Assembly: GCA_964604825.1 (NCBI GenBank)
Contig: CAZSAL010000016.1
Span: 1 to 51,536 of the forward strand
DNA length: 51,536 nucleotides
DNA from: CAZSAL01 sp964604825
GTDB lineage: Bacteria; Elusimicrobiota; Elusimicrobia; 2-01-FULL-59-12
Direction of reading: 5' to 3'
Shown in pieces: positions 1 through 8,602 of this stretch. The notes under the pieces were generated by a model. The model saw only the letters and a program-made list of their open reading frames with translations, did no database searches and was not told where the DNA came from. Position numbers and translations under genes: made by a program. Each line of letters begins with the position of its first letter. The first letter of the stretch is position 1.

Positions 1-48
1 GGCTATTCCTCCTTAGAGTTGTTGGTAGCAACCTCTGGAGAATAGCCC
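1..48. other. Long imperfect hairpin upstream of rsmD
   Basis: The outer arms (ggctattcctcc at 1-12 and ggagaatagcc at about 38-48) are complementary apart from one bulged base. Inner arms agagttg and caacctct continue the stem, and a pyrimidine-rich stretch (ctttctttcc) follows. It could be the terminator of a gene left of the window or one more palindromic repeat. The window edge prevents a decision. Confidence 0.4.
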
Positions 49-146
49 TTTCTTTCCTCAAACGACAATTACACAGAAAATCTTACGTTACCGTGGAAAA
101 TGGCGTCCACCTGAGTCTAAACTGGTTTTTATATAATGCATCGACT

Positions 147-749
147 ATGCGAGTGATAGCGGGATTGGCGAAAAGAAGAGGTCTGAAAAGCGTTTCAAAA
201 TCGCACGGAGTAAGGCCCATTCTGGCGCGCATAAAAAAGTCGCTTTTTGATATTCTGCAGCCGCGCCTTCCTGGAGCGGCTTTCCTGGATTTATTCGCAG
301 GTTCCGGAGCTGTCGGTATCGAGGCTCTGTCCCGGGGAGCTGAATCTGTCACTTTTGTGGACAAGAATCCGGTTTGCCTCAGCGTTATCCGTCAAAACCT
401 TTCGCGGCTTGGTTTGAGCGGAAAGGCTCGCGTCATCAAAGGGGACGCGGCCGGGAATCTGCATTCGCTCGGCGGCACATACGACATTATTTTCATGGGC
501 CCTCCTTACCATGACCAAAACTGGAATGCCCTGCATCTGACCGCGCCGGCGCTTCGCGCAATTGCTGAAGCGCGGGTTCTTCGCCCTGGGGGGATTGTTG
601 TTGGCCAGCATCACTCCAAAGAACTTCCGGTAGACGACCCGGCCTGGGAGCTCTATAGACAAGAGAAATATGGGGACACGAGGCTGTCTTTTTTCAGGCC
701 TTGTTCAGTTGTCAACGCCGAACCTTCGACAGCGGGAGATCCATTATGA
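147..749 (+). CDS. rsmD: 16S rRNA (guanine-966-N2)-methyltransferase RsmD
   Basis: RsmD methylates G966 of 16S rRNA in the assembled small subunit, using S-adenosylmethionine. The 200-residue product has the usual family length. The start at 147 gives the family N-terminus MRVIAG; the reading frame is open further upstream (to 93) but that extension has no family counterpart. The SAM-binding motif LFAGSGAVGIEAL lies at residues 49-61. The catalytic motif, normally DPPF/Y or NPPY, reads GPPY at residues 118-121, so the acidic or amide residue is a glycine here. The gene overlaps argB by four bases, so it is probably the first gene of the arginine operon. Family assignment is firm; activity is less certain because of the motif change. 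Confidence 0.88.
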   Translation: MRVIAGLAKRRGLKSVSKSHGVRPILARIKKSLFDILQPRLPGAAFLDLFAGSGAVGIEALSRGAESVTFVDKNPVCLSVIRQNLSRLGLSGKARVIKGDAAGNLHSLGGTYDIIFMGPPYHDQNWNALHLTAPALRAIAEARVLRPGGIVVGQHHSKELPVDDPAWELYRQEKYGDTRLSFFRPCSVVNAEPSTAGDPL

Positions 750-1543
750 TGTCGGACTCCGAACATTGGCCAACGCACGTCCGTCCTGTTGTCATCAAGT
801 ACGGCGGCAGCCTGCTGGATGATCATGCCGGCCGTTCCAATTTTCTTAAAGACGTTGCCGCGCTTGCCCGCCGGGAGAAGGTTATTCTGGTTCACGGCGG
901 GGGAAAAGAAATTTCTAAAGCGGTTGAAGAGGCCGGCCTGCCTGTACGTTTTGTTGATGGTCGGCGGTTTACCGACAAGGAAACCATGGCTGTTGTCGTG
1001 CGCGTACTGGGGAATATCAACAGGCATATAGTTTCCTTTCTTAAAACTGCCGGTGTTCATGCGGAAGGCTATTCTGGTATTTACAACCGCCTCATGATCG
1101 CCGAACCGGTATCTGATCTGGGGCGCGTAGGCGTACCCCGGCAGGTTGATATTACGGTACTGCATGAAATTCTGAAATCCGTTGAATTGCCTGTTTTCTA
1201 TTCGGTCGCGGTCGATCAGGAAAACGGGCTGCTCAATATCAATGCGGATGATTTTGCGCTGGCATTGGCCGTAGCATGCAGGGCAGCGCGGCTGGTTTTC
1301 ATGACTGACAGCGGTGCGATTCTCGATCGGGACAAAAAACCGATAGAAAGCGTCACTGAAGACGATGTTAATGCGCTGATCAGTGACGAAATTATTACCG
1401 GCGGAATGACTGTCAAAGCGCGCGCCTGCGTAGAAGCTTTGCAGAAAGGCGTCGGCGAAGTGGACATATGCAAAGATATCGAGGCGCTTATTATGCCCGG
1501 CAAAAAAATGGAAGGGACGCGTTTCATTCAACCAAATGGCTAG
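746..1543 (+). CDS. argB: Acetylglutamate kinase
   Basis: This cytoplasmic enzyme phosphorylates N-acetyl-L-glutamate, the second step of arginine synthesis. The amino-acid-kinase fold is visible: the phosphate-binding segment VIKYGGSLLDD near the N-terminus, VHGGGKEISK about 45 residues later, and the C-terminal GGMTVKARACVEAL helix that closes over ATP. The start is ATG 746 (a second ATG follows at 749), placed six bases after the Shine-Dalgarno-like gggaga at 734-739. It overlaps the rsmD stop codon and its own 3' end overlaps argD by eight bases, so translation is probably coupled. The 265-residue length is normal. Neighbours argD, argG and argH support the call. Confidence 0.95.
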   Translation: MMSDSEHWPTHVRPVVIKYGGSLLDDHAGRSNFLKDVAALARREKVILVHGGGKEISKAVEEAGLPVRFVDGRRFTDKETMAVVVRVLGNINRHIVSFLKTAGVHAEGYSGIYNRLMIAEPVSDLGRVGVPRQVDITVLHEILKSVELPVFYSVAVDQENGLLNINADDFALALAVACRAARLVFMTDSGAILDRDKKPIESVTEDDVNALISDEIITGGMTVKARACVEALQKGVGEVDICKDIEALIMPGKKMEGTRFIQPNG

Positions 1544-2723
1544 AACTACCGACATTAAACTGCTGACTGATCGCTATATTTTCCAAACCTACCGGCGTTA
1601 TCCTCTGGTTTTGACCAGGGCGAAGGGGAGCTGGGTATGGGATGAGAAAGGGAAAAAGTATCTGGACTTTTTTTCCGGCATTGCCGTTTCGGGCATAGGG
1701 CATAACATGCCCCAGGTGAATACTGCGATACGCAGGCAGGTCGGGCAGATGCTTCACAGCTCAAACTACTATTACACGGAACCTGCCGCACGGCTGGCGG
1801 AAATGTTGTGCAAAAGATCTTTCGCCGGACGGGTCTTTTTCTGCAGTTCCGGAACGGAAGCCAATGAAGCTGCGATCAAGCTGGCGCGGCGCTACGGAGA
1901 TAAAAAAGGGCGTTATGAAATCATCGTCTTTGAAAATGCTTTTCATGGCAGGACCCTTGGGGCCTTATCTGCCACGCCGCAGCCCAAATTCCGAGATCAT
2001 TTCGGACCGCTCCTGCCTGGTTTTCCTGTTGCCAGGTTTAATGATCTTAATTCCGTGGCCCGGTTGATCAATGAAAAAACTGCGGCGGTAATGCTTGAGC
2101 CGGTACAGGGCGAAGGAGGGCTGCATGCTGCGACTCCTGCCTTTCTCAGGGGGTTGCGGCAATTGGCTGATCAACACCAGCTTCTTCTTATGTTCGATGA
2201 AGTCCAGTGCGGGCTTGGCCGCACCGGGCGACTCTTCGCTTATGAATCGCTGGGAGTTGCACCGGATGTAATGACTCTCGCCAAAGGGCTGGGCGGAGGT
2301 CTGCCGATCGGCGCAATGATGGCACGGGACGAGCTGGGCAATGTCCTGGGAGCGGGTGATCACGGCAGTACCTTTGGAGCAAACCCTGTCGCATGCTCTG
2401 CGGCGCTAGCCGTCTTAAAGATCCTCACCCCCGCTTTCCTGCGAAACGTCAACAGGGACGCGGAGAAGTTGCACCGCGAGTTGAAAGAGCTTTTCGGCCA
2501 GTCTCCTCTGGTCAAGGACATACGGGGCCTCGGTTATATGATTGGAATTGAGCTGAAACAGCCGGCCCTGGATTTCGTTCATGCCTGCAGACAACAGGGT
2601 CTTTTGATCAACTGTACCCAAAATACGGTGCTGCGCTTCCTGCCGCCTTTAGCCCTGAACGCCGCGGAGAAACGTTTCGCCCTGAAAGTGCTGAGGCAGG
2701 TTTTATCAACTCAGCATTTTTGA
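1536..2723 (+). CDS. argD: Acetylornithine aminotransferase
   Basis: A class-III PLP aminotransferase that converts N-acetylglutamate semialdehyde to N-acetylornithine. In many bacteria it also serves in lysine synthesis, but this window has dapL for that. Visible landmarks are the cofactor-binding segment FCSSGTEANEAAIKLARR, the aspartate motif LMFDEVQCGLGRTG, and the Schiff-base lysine in TLAKGLGGGLPIGAM. The length of 395 residues is typical. It overlaps argB, and its stop codon lies inside the -35 box of the argG promoter. argC and argJ or argA are not in this window. Confidence 0.95.
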   Translation: MARTTDIKLLTDRYIFQTYRRYPLVLTRAKGSWVWDEKGKKYLDFFSGIAVSGIGHNMPQVNTAIRRQVGQMLHSSNYYYTEPAARLAEMLCKRSFAGRVFFCSSGTEANEAAIKLARRYGDKKGRYEIIVFENAFHGRTLGALSATPQPKFRDHFGPLLPGFPVARFNDLNSVARLINEKTAAVMLEPVQGEGGLHAATPAFLRGLRQLADQHQLLLMFDEVQCGLGRTGRLFAYESLGVAPDVMTLAKGLGGGLPIGAMMARDELGNVLGAGDHGSTFGANPVACSAALAVLKILTPAFLRNVNRDAEKLHRELKELFGQSPLVKDIRGLGYMIGIELKQPALDFVHACRQQGLLINCTQNTVLRFLPPLALNAAEKRFALKVLRQVLSTQHF

Positions 2724-2749
2724 CTCGATAAATCCGAAAGATTTATAAT
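2720..2749 (+). promoter_or_regulatory. Sigma-70-type promoter for argG
   Basis: TTGACT (2720-2725) and TATAAT (2744-2749) are separated by 18 bases, close to the housekeeping consensus. The -35 box overlaps the argD stop codon. It lies 40 bases before the argG start and is the best promoter match in the left half of the window, giving argG-argH and the genes behind them their own transcription start. Confidence 0.7.
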
Positions 2750-2789
2750 TCACTATCCTCAAATTTTTCTAACGAATGAAGGCAGCCAT

Positions 2790-3995
2790 ATGAGTATTAA
2801 AAAGGTTGTTGTCGCCTATTCCGGCGGACTTGATACGTCCGTAATTCTGCGCTGGGTGAAAGAACGTTACGGCGCGGAAGTTATTGCCTGTGCTGTTGAT
2901 GTCGGGCAGGCTTCGGAAACCCTAGGGCTGAAGGAACGCGCGCTGAAAACAGGCGCGTCGAAAGCCTACCTGATTGACGCCCGGAAGGAATTTGTCACTG
3001 ATTTTATCTGGCCGGCATTGCAGGCCGAAGCTATTTACGAAGGTAAATATCTCCTCGGTACTTCAATAGCCAGGCCGGTAATCGCTAAAAAGGTCATAGA
3101 GATAGCAAAAAAAGAAGGGGCGGACGCGGTCTGCCATGGCGCAACGGGCAAAGGAAACGATCAGGTTCGCTTTGAGTTGACCTTCAAGGCGTTGATGCCT
3201 GAGGTTAAGGTTATCGCTCCCTGGCGGGAATGGGAATTAAAGTCACGAGAAGATGAGATCGACTATGCTTTGCGGCATAAGATTCCCGTCCCTGTTACAA
3301 AATCCAAGCCTTATTCATCCGACCGGAATTTGTGGCACATGAGCTTTGAGGGCGGGATACTGGAAAACCCGGACAATCCTCCCCGACCGGATATGTTCGT
3401 TTTGACATGTGATCCGGAAAAAGCGCCGGCGAAAGCGGAGCTGGTAACTATCAGTTTTGAAAAAGGCATTCCTGTGGCAGTCAATGGCCGCAGGCTTGAC
3501 CCTGTCAGGCTGGTGGAAACACTTCATGTTCTTGGCGGAAAGCACGGTATCGGGCGTGTGGATATGGTGGAAAACCGCCTCGTTGGAATGAAATCCCGCG
3601 GCGTGTATGAAGCTCCGGGGGCGACCATCCTCTACGCCGCGCACCGCGAGCTGGAATCGCTGGTCATCGACCGGGACACGCTGCACGCCAAACAGGCGCT
3701 TTCCGGCAGGATGGGTGAGCTTATTTACAATGGTCTCTGGTATACGCCGTACCGGGAAGCCATTTCCGCATTCGTTTCAGAGACGCAGAAGCGCATGAAC
3801 GGAGTTGTGAGGCTGAAGCTTTATAAAGGCAGCGTGATCGTCGACGGGCGGGAATCTCCGGATTCGCTTTACTGGGAAGAGCTTGCAACGTTCGGGGCCG
3901 ACGCGGTTTACAATCAGCGCGACGCTGAAGGGTTTATAAATCTATATGGGTTGCCAATTAAAGTTCAGGCGTTACTAAAAAGGACATCAAAGTGA
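2790..3995 (+). CDS. argG: Argininosuccinate synthase
   Basis: Joins citrulline and aspartate with ATP to form argininosuccinate, the penultimate step of arginine synthesis, in the cytoplasm. The N-terminal PP-loop motif AYSGGLDTSVILRW (about residues 9-22) is the ATP pyrophosphatase signature, and CHGATGKGNDQVRFE (about residue 112 onward) is the citrulline/aspartate-binding region. At 401 residues it matches the common short bacterial type. A strong promoter lies just upstream. The stop overlaps the argH start by four bases, so the two are co-translated. Confidence 0.97.
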   Translation: MSIKKVVVAYSGGLDTSVILRWVKERYGAEVIACAVDVGQASETLGLKERALKTGASKAYLIDARKEFVTDFIWPALQAEAIYEGKYLLGTSIARPVIAKKVIEIAKKEGADAVCHGATGKGNDQVRFELTFKALMPEVKVIAPWREWELKSREDEIDYALRHKIPVPVTKSKPYSSDRNLWHMSFEGGILENPDNPPRPDMFVLTCDPEKAPAKAELVTISFEKGIPVAVNGRRLDPVRLVETLHVLGGKHGIGRVDMVENRLVGMKSRGVYEAPGATILYAAHRELESLVIDRDTLHAKQALSGRMGELIYNGLWYTPYREAISAFVSETQKRMNGVVRLKLYKGSVIVDGRESPDSLYWEELATFGADAVYNQRDAEGFINLYGLPIKVQALLKRTSK

Positions 3996-5317
3996 ATCCA
4001 CAAAAATTTATTGCTTCGCTTTCATATGACATCCGTCTGGCGCCTTACGATATTATTGGGAGCATCGCGCATGCCCGAATGCTGTCGAAATGCCGGATTA
4101 TCCCGTCCCGCGACGCGCAGCGCATTATCCGAGGGCTGGAGGCCATTTCCCGGGATCTGCTGAAGAATAAGCCGCTCCCGCAGGAAGAGGATGTTCATTA
4201 TGCGATAGAACGCGAACTGATCCGGAGAATCGGACCTGTCGGTGGGAAACTGCACACCGCGCGCAGTAGGAACGATCAGATTTCTCTCGATCTAAGGCTT
4301 TATCTCCGCGATCAGATCGATATGATTATTCAGGAGATCAGACGTCTCCAGAAGGCGATTCTGTTCATCGCTGAGGAAAATTGCTCGATTGTGATGCCGG
4401 GATTCACTCATATGCAGCATGCGCAGCCCGTTTTATTCGCGCATCACATTCTGGCCTACGCCTGGATGCTTGAACGCGACAAGGGACGGATGTCGGACGC
4501 GCGCAAACGCGCCGATGAAATGCCCCTCGGCAGCGCCGCCCTGGCCGGGACCTCGTTTCCAATCGACAGAGGTTATGTTGCGAAACTGTTAAATTTTCCC
4601 CGGATAACCGCGAATTCTATCGATACCGTATCCGACCGTGATTTTCTTGTGGAATTCGGTTCCGCGGCGGCTCTGGTAATGACCCATTTGAGCCGTCTTG
4701 CTGAGGAACTGGTTATATGGTCCAGTCCCGAATTCAATATGATCCGGCTGGAAACCGAGTTTACTTCGGGTTCGTCGATAATGCCGCAGAAGCGCAATCC
4801 TGATGTCGCGGAAATCATCCGGGGCGAAACCGGACGGATTTACGGCAACCTGTTCGCCCTGCTGACGATATTGAAAGGTCTGCCGCTTTCATATAACCGG
4901 GACCTGCAGGAGGACAAGCCGCCTTTTTTCGATACGGTCGATACTCTTCAGGGATGCCTTGCCGTGGCTACGCCGATGATAGCCACAATGGTGATAAAGG
5001 AAGAACGCATGCATGCCCTTTGCGACAGGGGTTTCCTGGCGGCGACAGAACTCGCGGACTACCTAACGGAAAAGGACGTACCCTTTCGCAAAGCGCACGG
5101 TGTTGTGAAGCGCATTGTGGCCTATTGCGAGCATCAGCACATACGGCTGGACGAACTGACTATAGAAGAACTGCGGCGATTTGATTCGAAATTCGATGCC
5201 GGAGCCCTCCAGGTACTGTCGGTTGACCAGGTTGTTCATGTGAAGGATTCCGAAGGCGGGACTTCGCCGCATCGCGTGCGCCAGCAGATCGCCCATTTAA
5301 AACGGCTGATTCATTGA
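3992..5317 (+). CDS. argH: Argininosuccinate lyase
   Basis: Splits argininosuccinate into arginine and fumarate, the last step of arginine synthesis. It belongs to the fumarase/aspartase superfamily; the signature loop GSSIMPQKRNPDVAE is present, with the catalytic serine in the GSS stretch. TARSRNDQI near residue 87 and HMQHAQPV near residue 142 are the other two conserved regions. It starts with GTG at 3992 inside the argG stop and ends overlapping the next gene. Length 441 residues is normal for the family. Confidence 0.97.
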   Translation: MNPQKFIASLSYDIRLAPYDIIGSIAHARMLSKCRIIPSRDAQRIIRGLEAISRDLLKNKPLPQEEDVHYAIERELIRRIGPVGGKLHTARSRNDQISLDLRLYLRDQIDMIIQEIRRLQKAILFIAEENCSIVMPGFTHMQHAQPVLFAHHILAYAWMLERDKGRMSDARKRADEMPLGSAALAGTSFPIDRGYVAKLLNFPRITANSIDTVSDRDFLVEFGSAAALVMTHLSRLAEELVIWSSPEFNMIRLETEFTSGSSIMPQKRNPDVAEIIRGETGRIYGNLFALLTILKGLPLSYNRDLQEDKPPFFDTVDTLQGCLAVATPMIATMVIKEERMHALCDRGFLAATELADYLTEKDVPFRKAHGVVKRIVAYCEHQHIRLDELTIEELRRFDSKFDAGALQVLSVDQVVHVKDSEGGTSPHRVRQQIAHLKRLIH

Positions 5318-6639
5318 ATCCCAAAACCATCCGCGCCATTTCTCGGAATATTTGTTTCCCGGCGGCGATCTGTTTCGCCACTTTCACTTGCGCGCAGGAG
5401 ATCCTGCCCTCGCGCACTCTTGGACTTCAGGAAAGCATTAAAATCGCGCTGGAAAATTCGCATGAGCTGCTGGATTCCCGTGAGGACGTGGAAATCGCTC
5501 AGCAGCGCGTTCGCGAATCCGAGTCGCTTTTTTTCCCAAAGCTCGATCTGAACGCCAACTGGAGCCGGTTCAGCGTAGACAGCTCCCGCCCGCTTTTAAT
5601 ACAGCCTGCTCTGGGCTCGACGTTGTTGACAAACAGCCTCGATAAATATCTTTATACGGCGCGCGCCGATGTCTATCAGACGATTTACGCCGGAGGCCGC
5701 TCCCGCAATACCCTGCGTCAGGCGAACATCCTTTATGACCGGGCCAAAAGCCTGAATGACGCGCTCTTTACGAAAGTAGAATCTTCAGCCAAGCAGTCTT
5801 ATTACGACCTGATTTTTGCCCAGCAGAAAAGTCTCGAATACGCTGAAGCTCTCCGTCATCTGAAACATCTTTCTTCGGACGAGGAAACTCCGTTGAGCGA
5901 ACGTATAGATCTTGAAGGGGAAATCAGCCGCGTCCGTGCGGAAATGTCCGAAGCATCCCTGGCTGAAGATGAGGCGAGACTGTTCTATTTGCGCACGCTG
6001 AATATTGAATTGAATACAAACGTTGTCCTCCAAGGGAAACTTGAGACTCATCCGGTAAATATCGACCTGCAGAAAATGCTGGCCTGGGCAGCGCAGTACC
6101 GCTACGAATTGAGGCAGACGGAATATGAGGAGCAGCTGGACGCTCTCGGAGTCAGTTTGTCGCTGGCGGAGCGAACGCCTACCGTAGGCGTCGGAGCTTC
6201 TTATGAAAGATCGAGTACTGACTTGAGTTTTCAAACGGTTAACTGGGCAGGGACGCTGAATGTCAGCCTGCCCGTTTCCATTTCGGATATGTTTTACGGC
6301 TGGGCGAAAGTCCACGAAAGGCGCGCGGAATACCGGCAGGCGACCTTAAAGCGCGCGGAGACAAGCGATCAGATTCAAACCGAGGTGCGTCAAGCGTTCA
6401 CCAAATACAAATTTTGGCAGAATGAGATAGGTCCGAGGAAAGAAGATTACAGGCGGTTGCAGGAAATGACGGAAGAATTGCGCGCAAGAAAGGGCCAGGT
6501 TTTCGCTAAATCGAAAGCGGAGTGCCTGACGCTGGCCGCCCAGTTGCGTTATCAGGAAGCCGTTCACGGGCAGTTGGTGGCGCTCGCCCTGCTTGAAAAA
6601 GCGGTGGGTCACAGTCTGGATAACCTTAGCAATGAATAG
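5314..6639 (+). CDS. TolC-like outer membrane efflux protein
   Basis: The product (441 residues) is predicted to be an outer membrane channel of type I secretion or efflux. It starts with TTG at 5314, overlapping the argH stop, followed by a signal peptide ending near ATFTCAQ. The remainder has the family's long amphipathic helices, for example ESIKIALENSHELLDSREDV near the mature N-terminus, and alternating polar/hydrophobic strands (YEERSS-like segments before and after residue 300). No membrane-fusion protein or transporter gene is adjacent, so the partner must lie elsewhere. The substrate cannot be told. Its place directly behind an amino-acid operon is likely incidental. Confidence 0.8.
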   Translation: MNPKTIRAISRNICFPAAICFATFTCAQEILPSRTLGLQESIKIALENSHELLDSREDVEIAQQRVRESESLFFPKLDLNANWSRFSVDSSRPLLIQPALGSTLLTNSLDKYLYTARADVYQTIYAGGRSRNTLRQANILYDRAKSLNDALFTKVESSAKQSYYDLIFAQQKSLEYAEALRHLKHLSSDEETPLSERIDLEGEISRVRAEMSEASLAEDEARLFYLRTLNIELNTNVVLQGKLETHPVNIDLQKMLAWAAQYRYELRQTEYEEQLDALGVSLSLAERTPTVGVGASYERSSTDLSFQTVNWAGTLNVSLPVSISDMFYGWAKVHERRAEYRQATLKRAETSDQIQTEVRQAFTKYKFWQNEIGPRKEDYRRLQEMTEELRARKGQVFAKSKAECLTLAAQLRYQEAVHGQLVALALLEKAVGHSLDNLSNE

Positions 6640-7603
6640 GCGAATTTTTTTAGCGATGTTGGTCGTGGTAATCGTTGTGCCGGGCGTAAACGCTTCTGCG
6701 ACAAAAGGTCCGGTCTCTTCGGAAGACGATTTTTTAATGAATATCCTCTGGGAGCGTTACCAGACTCTGCCGGAAAAACATGACCTTAAGGTCGGCATCG
6801 TTCTTGGCGGAGGAGGCGCCCGCGGCATGGCGCATATCGGAGTTTTCAAAGTCCTGAGCGAAGAGAACATTCCCGTGGACATCATTACCGGCACTTCCGT
6901 CGGGGCGCTCATCGGGGCGCTTTACGCCGCAGGCCTTCCTGCGGACAAATTGGCGGAACTAAGCCAGGTTGTTGGATGGCATTTGCTGACGAATTATTCG
7001 CGCTTTTCTCTTATGCGGCTGCTGGTTACGGAACGCGCTTTATCGAATGAAAATATGGAAGCTTATCTGCAGAAGTATATGGGAGATATCAGGTTCGACC
7101 AGCTGAAAATACCGTTCGGATGCGTGGCCACAGATCTCCAGACAGGAGAAAAAGTCGTTTTCGTTGAAGGCCCTGTAGCCTTGGCTGCGCGGGCTTCCGC
7201 AACAATACCCGGGCTGTTTGAACCGGTGCTTTTTCGCCACCGGTATCTGATCGATGGAGGCCTGGTCAGCAATATCCCCACCGATCTGGCGCAGCTTCTG
7301 GGAGCGAAAATAATAATTGCCGTTGATGTCACGGCTGATTTTTCAAAGTTTCAGCCCAAAAGCATTCTGGGAATCTTGAACCAGGCTATCTACATCCAGA
7401 GCCAGAGCATGTCGAACGATGAACTGGCGAGAGCGGATATCGTCATTCGCCCGCAATTGGGAGATGTCGGCGCCATGGACATCTACCGGTCTCAGGAATG
7501 CATCGACGCCGGTATTGCAGCGACCAGACGGGCTATTCCGGGAATAAAGAAACTGCTTATTGACCGGAACTTCGATTACATTTTGGGAAAAAAATCGTTA
7601 TGA
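6632..7603 (+). CDS. Patatin-like phospholipase, exported
   Basis: A serine lipid acyl hydrolase of the RssA/NTE-like patatin family. A signal peptide (MNRRIFLAMLVVVIVVPGVNA) directs it to the periplasm or outer membrane. The oxyanion motif GGGGARGMAHIGV, the nucleophile motif GTSVGALIGALYA (Ser in GTSVG) and the catalytic aspartate in LIDGGLVSNIP form the complete Ser-Asp dyad. ATG 6632 was chosen because it gives a clean signal peptide; the frame is open upstream from TTG 6593. It overlaps the TolC-like gene by eight bases and the TPR gene by four, which suggests a linked envelope role. Length is 323 residues. Confidence 0.87.
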   Translation: MNRRIFLAMLVVVIVVPGVNASATKGPVSSEDDFLMNILWERYQTLPEKHDLKVGIVLGGGGARGMAHIGVFKVLSEENIPVDIITGTSVGALIGALYAAGLPADKLAELSQVVGWHLLTNYSRFSLMRLLVTERALSNENMEAYLQKYMGDIRFDQLKIPFGCVATDLQTGEKVVFVEGPVALAARASATIPGLFEPVLFRHRYLIDGGLVSNIPTDLAQLLGAKIIIAVDVTADFSKFQPKSILGILNQAIYIQSQSMSNDELARADIVIRPQLGDVGAMDIYRSQECIDAGIAATRRAIPGIKKLLIDRNFDYILGKKSL

Positions 7604-8598
7604 AATTTGGAGTGGGATCAGGGTTTCTGATCATGATGCTTACAGGCGCTGTATCCGCAGCCTCCTCTCTGACTGTCGGTATTTTGCAGAGGCAGATCGA
7701 TGATGCGGCGGAACACGGTAATTTCGCCAGAGTTCAGCTGTTGCGTCTGCAATTGGCGGAAACGTTTCGCGATTCCTCAGACTACGTGCAGGCGGCGCGT
7801 CAGTATGAGCTTTTGCTGGCGTCACGTCCCTCCCGTAGCGAACGTGTCTCCTATTCCATCCAGCTTGGGAAAATGCGCGAAGCAACGGAAGATTACAGCG
7901 GTGCGGTATCAGCTTATCAGGATGCGCTGCATGACAATCCCAAATCCTGGGAAGGCAATCTGGCGCTGGCCAGGCTTTACGAGCATATCGATTTGCCGTT
8001 GAATGCCGCTCAGGCCTATCAGCGTTGCATAAAAATGCGCCCAGGGAAACGGGAACCTCTGGAGGAGCTTGGAGAAGTCTATCAGCAGCTTGGTTACTTG
8101 GATCGCGCTGTTGATCTGTATAAAAAAGCGCTGGCGATATCTCCTCAGCCGCAGACATACCTTAAAATGTCCGATTGCTTCATGCGCAAAGGCAATGTAG
8201 CGCAGGCTAAACAGATTCTGGAAAAGGCCGGCGAAAAAGTGCCGCTGGCTGACTATGACATACGTCTCGGAGAAATTCTTCTCCGGGAGAAAGACGATAA
8301 AGGCGCATGCGCCGCGTGGGAAAAAGCCCTCAGGTCTGACCGCCAGCGAGAGGATGTGCGCATGCATCTGGCGATGCTTTATAACCAGCTTCACCGGTAT
8401 GATGATTCAGACCGCCTGTTCTCGCACCTGACGCGGAACTATCCGCAATCCCCGCTGGTGCATTTTCTCCGCGCATGGGCGCTGATCTACAGGGGCGACC
8501 GGAAGGGATCAAGGGCTGAAGCGGAAATTGTCCAGTCTCTTCAGCCGACAGAAGCGGTTCAATATTACAACCAGCAGCTGCTGGCTCAACTGCGATAA
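7600..8598 (+). CDS. Exported TPR-repeat protein
   Basis: A 332-residue protein with an N-terminal signal peptide (residues 1-20, ending near AVSAASS) followed by about seven tetratricopeptide repeats, each with the W/Y-x-x-A/G-x-x-Y-x-x-A pattern (for example NLALARLYEHIDLPLNAAQA and ELGEVYQQLGYLDRAVDLYK). TPR proteins are protein-protein scaffolds; no enzymatic domain is seen. It overlaps the patatin gene by four bases and precedes lysA by four bases. With the TolC-like protein and the patatin it may form an envelope module, but that is inferred only from gene order. Confidence 0.82.
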   Translation: MKFGVGSGFLIMMLTGAVSAASSLTVGILQRQIDDAAEHGNFARVQLLRLQLAETFRDSSDYVQAARQYELLLASRPSRSERVSYSIQLGKMREATEDYSGAVSAYQDALHDNPKSWEGNLALARLYEHIDLPLNAAQAYQRCIKMRPGKREPLEELGEVYQQLGYLDRAVDLYKKALAISPQPQTYLKMSDCFMRKGNVAQAKQILEKAGEKVPLADYDIRLGEILLREKDDKGACAAWEKALRSDRQREDVRMHLAMLYNQLHRYDDSDRLFSHLTRNYPQSPLVHFLRAWALIYRGDRKGSRAEAEIVQSLQPTEAVQYYNQQLLAQLR

Positions 8599-8602
8599 GA
8601 AT

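Noticed and set aside
131..140. Promoter for rsmD at tataat (133-138)
   Set aside because: No -35 box at a suitable distance and only about ten bases before the start codon; a leaderless start is possible but unsupported.
653..1555. 300-codon open frame opposite argB
   Set aside because: No domain or start signal; argB is firmly identified on the other strand.
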